From the NCBI GenBank assembly GCA_030142905.1, contig JASJOG010000180.1:318001-382000 (forward strand): DNA of 64,000 bases. The letters are read 5' to 3'. Each line of letters opens with the position of its first letter. The stretch's first letter is position 1. Position numbers and translations under genes: made by a program. The stretch comes from Heliopora coerulea. Its lineage: Eukaryota; Cnidaria; Anthozoa; Scleralcyonacea; Helioporidae. The notes beneath the pieces were generated by a model. It did not search any database. It was not told where the DNA came from and saw nothing but the letters and a program-made list of their open reading frames with translations. Below are positions 34,702 to 48,100 of the stretch, one piece after another.

Positions 34702-36460
34702 CTTTGGTCCTGTTTTATAAAATGTTGAGCTCATTTCTCTGCTGCCATTGACGTTCTCTTCCACCGTGTGTTACTTCAATTTAAGCGAAATGATTGCTTG
34801 TAAAACTTGTTAAATTATACATTTGTACAAGGTGCTGTGTGCGTATTTATTCCTCAATTTCGGCTTATTATTTTCATGAAGAACTCTTCTTCGGATTAAG
34901 ACTTCCTGGACGGGGAAAGAACACTTAACTGCATACATAATCATTTGCATAGAGGGGATGACAATCAAAGTAATGAAAAAGCGTGACACAGATCGAAGCA
35001 AAAAAATATATAATTGAAATACAATCATCTTCTTGGGAGGAATGGCTTCCATTTGTCTGCTTGGAAATGTACCCCATCGCGACACTATCTTAAGGACCAT
35101 TCATACTGAAATGAATAAAATTTCCATCAATCCCAGATCGCTCTGCGTCTTAAACCGAGTCTACGCTTGTTCTGAAGCAGAAATTAATGAGTGTATTATT
35201 TTGGGTCTCTTCACAAACCACGTTTGGGTTGTCTATCATAAATACAGAATTATTGCATACATTAGAGTTCAAATAGGCTGTAGGCCACTTGATGAAAGTC
35301 AAAATATTGGCAAAAGAGGCCGGTGATTCGGTAAGTTAGGTTTATATCAGTCAAATTCATGTTCTTATTCAGGAGGCAAACTTTGTTAGATCAAACTCGG
35401 ATTCGATGGATCAAAGCTGGATTCAAGCGTTCACGTTTGCCACTTATTATCCTTGAGGTAATCAAACTCACTAATGTAAGCGATCCTCTAAAAAGCTTAG
35501 CATTACATCTACTTCTTTATAACTTATAAGTAGATTTATGTAACACTATCACCCAAAATTGATTCGAATATAAAGAGTCGCTTTATAACCATATAAATAC
35601 CAAACTGTTCACAAACTAGTAATCACATTCGGGCCGTGCCCAATCTAAAACTTTAAAAAATGTGTTGAATGTTAAATTTTTCTAATTCATGATTTTAACT
35701 TCAAAATTGTACATTTTTCCCCGAAGGAAAACAAAGAAGATCTCAAGAATTAATTGCATGTGAAAAATTTTCTAGCTAAACTGTGTGGGTTGTGACTGTT
35801 TGTCATTAGGGTAAGGAAGTTCAACATTTGTTTATCGGTGATCTTGTCTGTTTTGTCTGACCAAGAAACATGTCACATTGTACAACAAAAGTTTTTCCCA
35901 GAACTCTAAAATTAAATTGACTCATTCGGTTAACGTCAGCTGGTGTAATTCCCTTGATCATTGTTTCACTTTACGGGTTTATCAAAGATGGTGCGAGAAC
36001 CCAACGAATAATTTTTGCTCAGACTTCAGTGGCAATATTGGATTAATTTTATTCGCAACACGAATACGCGAGCGGAATCAGTGGAAACAGTGTTTTCAAT
36101 GTACGAATTTACTAAAATTCCACAACGATTATTTTTTAAAATTTGAAGTGGCCAAAGGTTGTTTTGGGAGAGAGTGCACGCTGTACATACTTAACATTGC
36201 AGACAAGAAAAATGAACATAAAAAGAGATAACTGGAAATACTACAAGTTATTTAGTGTATCTACTTTCTGGGTCGTGCGTTTCATATGTGCCCACTTGTA
36301 CGTGCCAATATCCATGAACGCAATCTTTTTAAAAATATCTTCTAAAAACTGGTTTGCAGGCTTGTGCGCTTCTCAACCACGGAAAAGAACCAGTGGCGTT
36401 GAACGCAAGGTAGGGGGGGGGGGTAACGAAGGCCACCCCCAACATTTTTATTTAGGGGGA

Positions 36461-37016
36461 CTGCAATATCGTTCGGTCCCCCTTAAAAACAGATATTGTA
36501 GAAGTATTTCATCGCACGCACTTGCGCATAGTATTAACAATAGTTGATTCTTACAAATACCATCACACTGAATATGACGAACTTGGTCGAACACAATGAT
36601 GGAAGACAGGTGCTTGTATATGCATACTAAAATGCGAGTCCTCCCCCAATAAAGTAAAAGAAAAAATTGACTAGCTTCATGGTTGACCGTATAGATGTTC
36701 CAATTGTACACCAAGTGTTTGCATGATTAAATGCTATTTGACATAATCATTTACAACTCGTATAAAGTACATTACAGCCATAAAAAGGGAAAAGAAAGTA
36801 TTTACTACTATATAACAGTTGTCGTGGTCTGATATTTCTCTATCCATGTTTTACCCTACAATCTTCCCTCTAAGCCAAACCCTGACCGCAATATCGTCCG
36901 GCCTCCCCTAAAAACACATATTGTAGCAGTATTCCATGGCACGCACTTGTGTTTCAAAACTAAAAACAGAAAAAATTTAAAAGTCTAATATATATTGCGC
37001 ATAGTGTTAACAATGG
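36461..37016. repeat. Dispersed repeat copy 2 with duplicated flank
   Basis: 36556-36886 matches 30158-30486. It is bracketed by two direct copies of a flank unit: GACTGCAATATCGTTCGG...CATAGTATTAACAATAG at 36461-36543 and GACCGCAATATCGTCCGG...CATAGTGTTAACAATGG at 36885-37014. This resembles an element flanked by direct terminal repeats, or a local duplication. Confidence 0.5.
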
Positions 37017-38823
37017 TAAATACGTTATTATACTTCGGGGCTCCACGCAGATGTCGTTAAAACTCAGATAATTGTATGGTCACTTTTAGTATCATTGAAA
37101 ATTAAAGGTTAAAAAAGCTGCAATAATTTGTAATCGTATTTAATCTTTCAATGAATAAATTAGTAATCCACATGCAGTAATATTCTATTCTCCTAAACAT
37201 GAAATGCGCTTTACCGCAGGTTTAAAACTGACGGTATTGTCCCAGTTTTGTCAACAGTAAAGTCGATGTAAACATTTAAAAACGCCCACCCTGAACTCAA
37301 ATTTTACAACCGGCTCCCTTAACTTCAACTAGCTTCCTACACCGGTGAAAAGAGCTTATGGAAATTTTTGAACGCAGACGTTTATATCTTGAAATTGAAG
37401 GGTATCTGGGCCTAGTTTCAATATATGTACTATCTACTCCGTTTTATTTCATATTTATACAGTAAGGTTACGGTAACTTGGCACCGTATTTAGCGAGCTG
37501 TTCGTGGTAGGGGCTAGCATAATTACAAACAGAAAAGAATATAGTATATATATATGTTCTTATAGACCGTCCATAAACTGCAGAAGACTTACAGATTATA
37601 AACTGTCTGATCTTACTATTAAGGAAATAGGAATACACAAGCGGAGCTCAATAACACAGCTGATTGTTAGAAGTAGGGTTTCAAGTTCACCAGCAAACAT
37701 TTTTTTGGGATTCAAGAGTTCAAAGAGTGAATAATATATTTAAATGGAAAAATGTATTAGCGAAATTCGTACAAAGATGACTAATCCAGAGAATGTTGCG
37801 AATTATCTACCCTCGAGGGTTAACATATTGCTTAAAAACCCAGGACAAGGTATATAGTCTGTAATTATCTTTGTCGGTTATCTTGGGCACGGAGACTTCA
37901 AATTGACCGACAAACGAAGAGAGATGGCGAAAATGCGTCAAAAGATGCGTAAATGCCTTCAGAGAACGAAAAAAAGAAGTGAGGTAACAATGAGATAAGA
38001 GCATTTTTGAATCGGGATTGTGATTGCATTTGCTTTCACGTAATTGCCATGTCAGTCTTATATTCTTTCTTAGATCATCTAACGGAAGACATCTCTTGTC
38101 CGGCATCGGTGGAAGAAAGACCATATAAATCGATTAATTTATGGATGAAACTACTCATTTTAAAACCTTGCTCACGGCGAGCTCATCCAGTTAAAGACAA
38201 TCATGAGCTGCTGTTAATCAAATGCAAGCATTGGCAGCGAGCTGCGAGTCAGGTTTTGTTTACTGAAGGTACAAACCTCTATTTTACTTTAAATAATGCA
38301 TGTGATATATGCATTTTATGAAAAGATCAAACAAGGCATATTAAATTGAGAAGTCATAAATTGTCAAAAAAGTTATACCAATCTTTAGAAATCATAACAG
38401 TTTTTAAGCTGTTCTGAAAGCTGTTAGCCTGTTCTGTCTCCCCACGGCAGCTGTAAATTAAGGTAGTGCTTATGTTGCTTTTATTAATTGCTCGTTTACC
38501 TTGCGTGGTGGAGTCAGTGTGTACACTCGATTATTTAATGTTTTTCCACATTTTGTCAATGTTTTTGATTTGGTTGTCCTTCTTATTTACGTTCCGAACA
38601 GCCCGCTCAAACAAAATGACGTGGATCAGTCCACGCTGACAATTTCTTTACATAAGATAAATATTAAATTATAGAGTATTCTTACAGCAACTTGCTCCTC
38701 TATATCATCACATGTTCTAAGTTAAATTACGTGGTTTGCATGTTGTACCGAGATTAAATTTCTAGTATAACTGTATCGGGCGGTAAAACGGTACCGTTTC
38801 GGACCTAACAATAGTAAAATTGC

Positions 38824-38906
38824 AAATGACAGGTGAATATTCATCAAGCTCTGACCTCAGGAAAACGATTTCTGAGGTTTGAACTTGGTGAACTTTCATC
38901 TGTCAT
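38824..38906. repeat. Short foldback related to the 3749 SINE foldback
   Basis: AATGACAGGTGAATATTCATC...CTGACCTCA (38824-38859) pairs with TGAGGTTTGAACTTGGTGAAC...CTGTCAT (38873-38906). The words CTCAGGAAAACGATTTCTGAG and TTCATCT(G/A)TCATCC are shared with 3781-3801 and 3940-3953, so both loci belong to one repeat family. Confidence 0.5.
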
Positions 38907-41625
38907 CCGCAATATCTCCAAGCTCCCACATTCGTACAAATATCAAATCGTAAAATTATCGAGTTGGTTATTTCATGTACAGGTGGAGAGAGACCCTGTA
39001 GTGCTGGGCTTGAAGTGCATATTATCCCCTTGCTGAGCGACCATGTTTCACCAAATGTCCCACTTGCACTTTCAGTCTTTCCCAGTTGCATCATGAGCTT
39101 CGCCTATTTCTTGTGAATTTCGAACTTTCCATGTTCAGCATACAATGATGAGTTGTTTCCTGGAGGGAAACTGCATTATATTCATTCATGATCAATTAAT
39201 AACAGTGGCAAAAGAAAAATGTAAACGACAAGTGGTTGATCAGATTTTAAAATTGGATTTTATCTGTTATTTCACAAAACACTCGTCGTATCGCTGGAGC
39301 TTAGCGATACATTTGTGCGGTTACCAAGGCTTGTCTTTATGTCGCTGGGAACGCGCAGCTGAAATTGCAGAGTTGCAAGCGAAAAATTTCAAAATAGCGT
39401 CGTTCGAGGAGGTTTTGATCAACACAAATTGTAGCCCGTGTTTTATAATATGTCACGGAAGGACTATACGAATGAAAAAATGAAGTTGAACGCTTGAGAC
39501 GTGATTGGGTTAAAGCTGTTTCCAACAGGCAAATTTTATCGCGTGAATTGACATTTCTTTGTGTAAATTGAATAGGTTGCTTATTAGTTACAGTCGAAAG
39601 CCTATGAGGCTAAAGAAAAGGTTGCTTTGCGCGATCCGTTTTTCCTAGTGGAAAACAGCTGTGTGGTTCAATTTATTCGCTTTATCGCTAGCGAGTTTTA
39701 CAGTGTGTTTAGCCACTTATCGCTTGGTCACCAGTCGCCTTGTGGCTGAGCTATAGCGACCCGGCAACGCGACAGTGTGTGTCTGCCTTAACTCTGAAGA
39801 TAGCCTTTTGTTAACACTGCAAGTGTGTGCACACTTTTTTATTTGATCCCGTACTTTTCGGTCTTAGAAACTTTCAATCGCCAGTATTTAGTCTTCACTG
39901 GTCCAGGACTTATGTGTTTGTTCATTTTGTTCATTTGTATGCACTTATTGATTTAATCATTTTGAATTTCTTGGTCTTTTGCTATTGTCATTTGACTGTC
40001 TCTGTTATATATGTCAGGATTATCCTGTCTGCATGGATTAAAACAGAGTATTATCACCATTCAAACGAGCAAAGAATTACTCACACACTGTTTTTATCGA
40101 CCAGTATCTCATAAATAATGAAGCTGCAGTTTGAGATTTGTAATATGATCGTGGTAGAAAACAGAATGCTTCATTGGCAGTGTAGACTTCCTTGTTTAAA
40201 AAGACTGAAAACAGAGGAGCTGCCGAAACTGAAAAAAGAGAATCTTAACGTTTCGACAGCTGGCTATCTCACGTCAGACGACACAGTTCCTTCAAGGCGC
40301 GTAGAAAATGTGGAAGGAAATTAAGCGGTAAAATAGCGACGTGTTTGGATAAATTATGAAATAATTTCATAACTTCTGTAGTAAACCACCATTTATCAAT
40401 GTAGCATTTACATACAGTAATCTAGCATTTAATTTTGTATTAAGCAATTGTATAACGTATTGTCACGGCTTTTTAAAAAGATAATTAAGCGAACGTCGAC
40501 CATCGATATGTATGACCAGGTGATACATGCATTGTTCCTAGATATAGTATACTTTCTGTTTTTCTGTATGTTATTTCTTTAGCACCTTTTCTAATTTTGA
40601 ATATAGTCCTATAATTTTGGGCAACACTCTGTTGATATTATTGCTCAGTTTTCGAGCAAATAACTTAAGGTATTTAACTGTTCTCGAAAATGTTGCAAGT
40701 ATAGTTCGTGTTGCTTTTGGTTATATTTCGTAGGACCAATGTTTGGTGCCGCCTATTATAGTTAACTGATTAACAAAGAGTTCTATTTGAAAAACAACTT
40801 ACTCAAATGTTGTTTTTCTGAAAAAAACCCCGTTTAGTCCAGCTGCTGAATTTGATGGAAAATATCAAGAGTAGTGGTTACCTGAGAGAGCACTTCAATA
40901 CATCATTTTCTGAAAACTAATGAAGTGTATATCCTCTTCAATGGGAAGTGAAATCTCAAGGGCAATCATCTTGATTGACGTGAAGTGGATGAAAATATCA
41001 GGAAACCACTCCCACCTGAAGCATAAAAGATCGAAATCAGTCCCTCTTATTGCAATAAATCTTCTGGTTTGGTTCCATCACTGTTGATCGAGATGAATTG
41101 TTGCTGCATCTTTGTACTTGTTTTCTGTGGAGTGGCTGTTCAACTGAATGCGGTAAACTGAAGTTGTAACTTATAACATAAACCATTTGAAACGTGATGA
41201 TTGCATTTGTTCTAATACGACATATTGTCCGCCTATTCTTTTTGTTATGAAAGAGTTCCTTAAAGTTTTGCCGCCTAACGGTTTTCCACTGTATATTCAT
41301 TGCATTCTTCTGATGTATACTGGAAGTGTATCTTTGACTTTACCTTTAAACAAGACCCCGCGATGAACGAGTGCATTATAAGGGGGCCCATTAATACTTG
41401 GATCATTTCTGCCAGGACTAAAATCTTGGCCCGGTTAGCAAAGTCGTAAATGTCAGACGAAACCTTTTTAGGATATAAAGATACCATGGCAATTGAAAAT
41501 GACGTGAAGTTTCATCTTTGCGATTACAAGACGAAAATTTCGGCCCGAGCTAAGTTCGTGTTACTTCAGCCGAGTTATCCTAGTTGAAATTCTCCCAGCC
41601 TTCTAACCCCGTAATTACTGTATAC

Positions 41626-41934
41626 CAGTGGTTCCCAAACTTTTCCAGGCTGGCACGTCCTTGGCTCCCAAGGTGGATTCCTAGCGTCCCCTCCCCCCCA
41701 CACACACATGCGAACACACTTCTTTTTTTTTTTTATATTTGGTATGCTTCAAATTGAAAACTGCGTACGTGTTCCTTTACCTTAGTGTTTATGAAATATA
41801 TTTTGTCATTCAGATTTTGTAAAAAACAAAAAGTTATTTATTAACTGCTCCTAATGCCACTCTGCCGCCCCCCTACCGCCTCCTTTTGCCTCACCGCCGC
41901 CAGATCTTTCCACTGCCCCCTTTGGGAACCCCTG
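41626..41934. mobile_element. hAT-type MITE with 8-bp target duplication
   Basis: 309 bp. Left end CAGTGGTTCCCAAACTTTTC; the inverse complement of the right end is CAGGGGTTCCCAAAGGGGGC, so the first 14 bases match with one difference. Flanks are CTGTATAC (41618-41625) and CTATATAC (41935-41942), an 8-bp target duplication with one mismatch. Termini and 8-bp duplication are diagnostic of hAT elements. No transposase frame remains, so it is non-autonomous. Confidence 0.8.
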
Positions 41935-42165
41935 CTATATACCATGTATGTAAATAAGTATTTCCTCTATTCTTATATTTGTTGTAGTCAACTCTTTCCT
42001 GGCAAGACCCTTCCCGTTCACGATTAAAATCGGTTGGCATCAGCCAGAGTAAAATAATTTGAAGGCTGATCCTGCCAAGAAAAAGTTAACTTAGATACTT
42101 TGAATTGAGATAGTTATAATTCATATCCTTAATTTTTACATAATTTTTTAAATATATATGAATAG

Positions 42166-45100
42166 AGCGTCAAAGTTCTTGATGGTAATGATCCGGGTTC
42201 ATGTGACACAAGTAATCATGCTGTACAAGTGTTGGTCAGAGATCGAGAAGATAAGGAGAAACTCTTGATATGCACCGATAACAAAGGCGTCTATCAATGG
42301 AGTACCATTGATGGTTTGTATCAAGTAAATGGAATTTTAGAACATCCCAAGTTAATATCTTAAATCTGGTTCGATGCGACATCTACAGCATTAGAATTGA
42401 AGTAGACAAAGTTAAAAGGTAGTACTCTGTCAAAAAACGTGAGAACAAAGTACTCTACGTCGATTTAGAATTTTCTTTTGCAGCAATCCATTTTTGACGT
42501 TCGAATTTAGCTTATCCGTTGACATTTAACATTGGGCTGTCAAGCGAAAATGTTCCGTTTGCCTTTCTTTTGAGCATATCTCTCCGACCGTTTACTTGGA
42601 CTCACGAGCTTTTGCGTTGTTTTATGTAGTATTACTATGATAGGGTTCGTACAAACTTTGAATGTCTTTGAAAGTACTTGAATTTAAAAGTGAAAAATTC
42701 AAGGACTTGAAAATCCTTGAATTTTTGAAGAAGTACTTGAATTCCCCGAATTTTGTAAACGAAATTTTCATGTCACATCTTACAAGACTTACGACTTTTT
42801 TTTGAAAGAGAGAAATTCATCAATATTTGCGTACTGTAATCATATGACTGTAATAGATCCAGACAGCCAAACTTTAAAGTGTTTAGTTTTTCTGGAAAAT
42901 ACTGAAATTTTAGCCAGGATTATACATATAATAAGTTTTAACGTTTGTCACTGCCTATTTAAAAACGTTAAAACACGTTAATTAAAGCTTTATAAGACGT
43001 CTCGACCAACAACTTGGGTCTTCGTCGGTTACATAACTTTGAACCTGCATATAAGTCAGCTTGAGTTTTAGTTATTTATTCATTTTAACCGACGAAGACT
43101 TAAGTTATTGGTCGAAACGTCTTGTAAAGTTTTTATAAATGTGTTGTAACGTTTTTAACTTACAAGTGTCAACCATTAAAAACTTCTTACAAGATGTTAG
43201 TTTTCTTCGTGAGGTTTATCTCCAAGTGGCTGATTAATTTATTAAAATGGAAATTTCGAGTTACAGTTTTGGTATTTTTAATAAGTTGTCGGGGTTTTTT
43301 TAAAGCTTCGTTTTCAATCCTTAAGGCCTCGGATTCCTAGATTCATGGCATTTGAAAATCCTTGAAAAGTCCTTGAATACTCTTTGACTTTCTCCCTCTC
43401 TAACCTGAACGAACCCTGCTACCATGTTTGTATGTTTTAATTTTTGTTAATGGTTTGCTTACTATTTTCTTCGTAACAACGCTAGCTATTTCCCTATCAC
43501 TGTCCAATACATGAAATTACTTTTCGTAGGTTCTAGTTCACTTGGTGAATTTTTTAATCCCGGTTATGACTGCTCAGATATTTTGGACAACGATTTTGAA
43601 GCCAAAGATGGATTTTATTGGGTGAAATTTGACGATTCAACACCCACAAAGGTTTGTAATTAGTAAACGTTGATGCTTTTCAACTTAGCTGCTTAATATA
43701 ACCGTCCAATTCACTCATTTAGCAGCAGGTGCACTCCAACATTTTAAACTAATGCTATATCTAGGAATTATATTAAATAGTGTTGCCAAACATTTTATTT
43801 CCCAAGGTATATTGTGATATGACCACTGACGGAGGGGGTTTCATGCTTATTGGACGTAAGAATAGCTCCACCACGTGGACCGTTCCATCCAATGATTATA
43901 CAGTTGAACCCTACGGCTTTCCCCATTGGTCCAGTGCCCTAGGGGACGCTCCAATTTTAGACTTCAGAATTCAAATGGCGACAAGCGAGAATTTCAACGA
44001 AACAAAAGCCCATTGGTGAGTAGTTCTTATCGTTCCATCATGAACAACAACTACGTGTAAAGTGGCCAGTTTCCATAATCATGTATATTGAATAATGAAT
44101 ACTGAATCCTATGTCATCTATTGCTCATGCCTTTCCATTGCCTTTGAGGATTAAATATTTGCATTCAAAAGAAAATACCGCAAAGTATTCTGGTAGGTTT
44201 CTCCAGGGGAATGGGCTGTTAATGATATCGCGATCGATTTTTTGGACATTCGTGAACAGTGATGGTAATGGTATGATTTTGACGATGAAACACAGGGTCG
44301 CAGCTATAAGGGCTGAGAAGTTGTTGAGCTTGAGCGTTCCAATATTTGCAAAATCATCTTATAAACAATGGAGTGCTCGTTTTCTGTAAAGTATGAGCCT
44401 CTTCCGGGTGATATTTTACCTAACCTGACAGGTTAGGCTATCTAAGTGTCCGGTGAAAGAAGATTGTTTGTCTTCAACCTGAGGACAGTGAGATCTATGA
44501 CTGCTATCAACGTTGTCGATGTGTTATTTGAGTTCATTTTGAATTTCTATTCTTTTTGATCTTTGTTTTTCTATTTAGGTCATATAGAATGAAGTCAAAA
44601 CGACCATTGAAGAAACTTATGATAATGAACCAAGGAGGTTGTGGTAAAAAGACGCCAGGAATAGGGGACATAGCATACGTGAAAGATTTGCTAACTGAGA
44701 ACATTGTGACAACTACATTTAAATGTTCAAAGTTTGGTATTGGCTACCACCCGAACTCTAAGCTTGGCTGGGTACACATTTCTTTCTTTTTAGAGATTGT
44801 ACAGTTTAACTATACAGGCTAAAAGGTTTTATAAAAAAGTTAAAAACCAAACGTTTTCGACATTAAGTTATCTTCAGGGTACAACTCTAATGTCAAAAAA
44901 GTTTGGTTTTTAACTTTTTTATAAAACTTAGTATATATTTATATATACATATAAGGTTATATAAGTATATTATATTATATTATATTATAGTTATATATCT
45001 ATAGTTATATATTTTATAAAACGCGAACATTATGACATTCCACAGTTTATTTCAACAATTCATGTGGAACTTAACCACACACTGTCACACCTTTTCATAG

Positions 45101-48100
45101 AAACAAAGCGTCAAACAAAGAGACAAACAACAGTACGATACAAACTCAAACACACGACAATTGCCCACATAATCATCGAATTAATACAGAGATCCCTGTT
45201 TCATGCTGACCAAAAAGGCTTGGTATATCGAAAAAACCTTTCATTTTTCGCCGGACTTAAATAAATCGTCTTAGAACCGTGGGCTCTTCATGATCAGGTT
45301 TAAACTCCACGCGATGTAGTAATTCGGATTTGAAGCTTACTCGAAATGTTTGATGAAATCACCTCATCCTGAAAATAGACACGTTTTATTCTTGATATTT
45401 TGTAATATGTTATACATATACCATAGCCATGCATATCTCCTCGATTATACCCCCTCCTTCCACTAGCACCCCTACCGCTAACTAACACTTTCCCGGCGGG
45501 ATAAGACTTCTAATATTTTACTGTGGCTAACGCAAGACTATTGTACTCGTCAAAAGGCCCATAACTGTTAAGCCCCTTCCAAATGTAACACTGAAATATT
45601 TAAATCGGTTTAATACAGCAGTTTCTTGAGTGCGAACCAATGATTTTATCGTAGATTGTTGTAGATCTGATAATAATCACAAACAATTGTTGAAATGATA
45701 ATTGATCACTGCTCCCATTTTTAGTTACAGGATTTGAGAAACAATAGCACCTATTGTTAAATTTCCTTTTTGGCTCTTCAAGTTGGGAATAAAGAATTGG
45801 AATTACTTGTGTATTTAAAAAACATTGGCTTAGAGTATTGAACCTTCATGAGCAGATTATTTTTAGAGCTGTAAGCTTTAGGACTCTGCGTGATATCTTT
45901 ATTTGAAGACAGAAACGTCTCCCACATGAAAGGCAACTTGACTATTTTACGACTATGTAGGACAAAGTAACACATCTACAAAAGCCCACGTAGGGGTAGG
46001 ACTGCGGAGACTGCCCCGGTGAACTCACTGTCCCCTTGAAGAGGTGGGGGAAAGAGCAGAGACGGGCACTCTTTGCTCTCGCTTGTTTGGTCATTTTTTT
46101 CACAATGTCGTTACTAACAAATTTAAAATTGTGCTTGGTCAGTTGATGTGTCAATTTGTTATGGATGCAATCCCCAAGAACAGACGTAGGGTCATATATT
46201 CCCCGATCGGTCGCCAAACAGTTAAAAAGTCTCCTCCAACGTTCCTTTCCATCAAGCCCTCACACTTGAAGAAATAAAAACTAATGAGCCTTGAGAGACG
46301 TATTAGAGGAAATACGGCATAACATTTGCAGCAATACTTAACTGGATTTTAATGTTTTGAGAAATACGTTTAACAGCGCAATAAAATATACACGATATGC
46401 TATTAAATTCAAACGTATACAGTTCGTAAATTCTTCTTTGCAATGAGCTTTCCCCTCTACACTTCTTTCTTAAATTGTATTTGTCAATCCTTTCAGTCTA
46501 TGATGAACTCGTGCTTGCAGAAACCATGTCCTCGAGGTTTTGCCTTTCTCGAATCACACCACATTCAAATTGACTATTCTGGGGCTTTCAGGTAAAGTGT
46601 CAAAGATAATGATTATAAGATAATTATAGTTCACTTGAAACATTGTTTTAAAGCCAGCAATTTTAAGCTTTTAAGAAACTTAGTGATTCCTCTATTTGCA
46701 TATGAAACAGTTACAGCGTTATTGGAAATATATCCGGAATTGTACACGATGCTACTTCATTTGTTGGCTGCAGCAATGGCCAGGTAAGAGAATTGTCCAT
46801 TTGATATAATTCATCGCGGCGATTAGATAAAACTGATCAGCGGGGAATTGAAGCAGGTGCGACCACTGCAGCCTACTTGAAAGGCGTTGCCAAAAATATC
46901 CTGGGGTTTGTACTCCTGATCCTGCAATTTTGCACACTCCAAGAATATTTCTGGATCTGCCCATGATAACGGTTGTGGAATAGTGGAAAAGTTTACGTCG
47001 TCACTTGTTGGTCTTGTTGAACTGGTTTAAGAATTTATTTATCCTTTTGTAAAATACAAAAGACAACTGCAGAGAAAGCTGTCGTTTTTAGTTAATTACT
47101 TATTGAAATAAACTACTTTTAAATTGGGTGGCATTCCGTGGCAATGCTTTTTTAATTTCGTATCTACCCACAATTCAAAAACTCAAAAGATTGCATGGAT
47201 GGATTTTAACTGCTAATTTTAGTATTTTCTGATTCGTGCACGTTCATCCATGGATATACATCTATTTTTTAGTGCTGTGGTTGTTACGGACCCCCAGGTA
47301 ATTTGCGAGATCACTGTTCCCATGACTGCACGGCCTTAAATGGAGGAACTATTGCCAATCATGTCTATACTTGGTTTTGGGTGAGGTCGACTCTTCCTAA
47401 AAAAGTTTGGAACAAATGTATGGAGTATAAAGTAACAGACGACAATGGCGATGTTACCTGGTACAAATTAATTGGAGGGAGTGAAACCCCAACACAGGTC
47501 TCTTGTTTGAGCAGTTAATCTAGTTGCAAATATATAAATCAGTAATGAAAAATGCTTGCAATAAAGCAGATTGAGATTTGTGAAAACGTGGATCAAAACG
47601 AACCCTGCTACTGATGTATAGTTGCCTTTTCTTTTATGCTTGTTTCAAAGTTATTTTTTATGGCAGTATTTGGCATGTTCTTCTATAGAAAAAATGATTT
47701 TTATTTCTTGGGCATCAACACCCTTAGACTTGTAACTCGCAGTCTGAAAACAAAACTATAACAGGAACTATGAGGAACATTAAATTGCTCATCAATCAAA
47801 CATTTCAACATATAGTTCAACAATAAAAACAGTTTATTACATCGTAAAGAATGAAAAACTACTTAAAATAAAGATGTTTTGGCCTTATTGTTTCGCTATT
47901 TTCAGAATTGTATGTTAAGAATCAACGACGAGGATCAATGAAACTATGTCAACAATATGACCACAAGGGGTTGCAATTGTAAATGAAGAGTTGTTTAATT
48001 CTCTTATGAAATAGACAGCCATAATAAACAGTCATCTTTACCATATCATATACATTTGTGTTTACATTTGCAATGTATAATACTAAATTTGTTATCGCCA

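Larger units (their letters stand above)
33014..42165. other. Gene-poor region between CELF and the fibrinogen/TLDc gene
   Basis: CELF promoter and 5' UTR are expected at the left edge (33014 to about 33290), but no promoter motif stands out. The rest holds a MITE (34230-34701), dispersed repeats (36461-37016), a short foldback (38824-38906) and a hAT-type MITE (41626-41934). The signal-peptide/PAN exons expected for the downstream gene were looked for here on the plus strand and not found. Open frames such as 35033-35326, 35878-36231 and 39145-39483 show no domain. Confidence 0.4.

Noticed and set aside
35878..36547. Two overlapping plus-strand frames of 117 and 134 codons
   Set aside because: Cys-containing but without PAN, EGF or fibrinogen spacing; the second runs into dispersed repeat and a G homopolymer.
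41037..41487. Two overlapping minus-strand frames, considered as a broken gene
   Set aside because: No recognisable domain in either frame; a frameshifted pseudogene cannot be supported by eye.
44111..44389. Additional exon of the fibrinogen/TLDc gene
   Set aside because: Flanking exons 44015 and 44579 already join in phase 2; inserting this frame has no matching splice sites.
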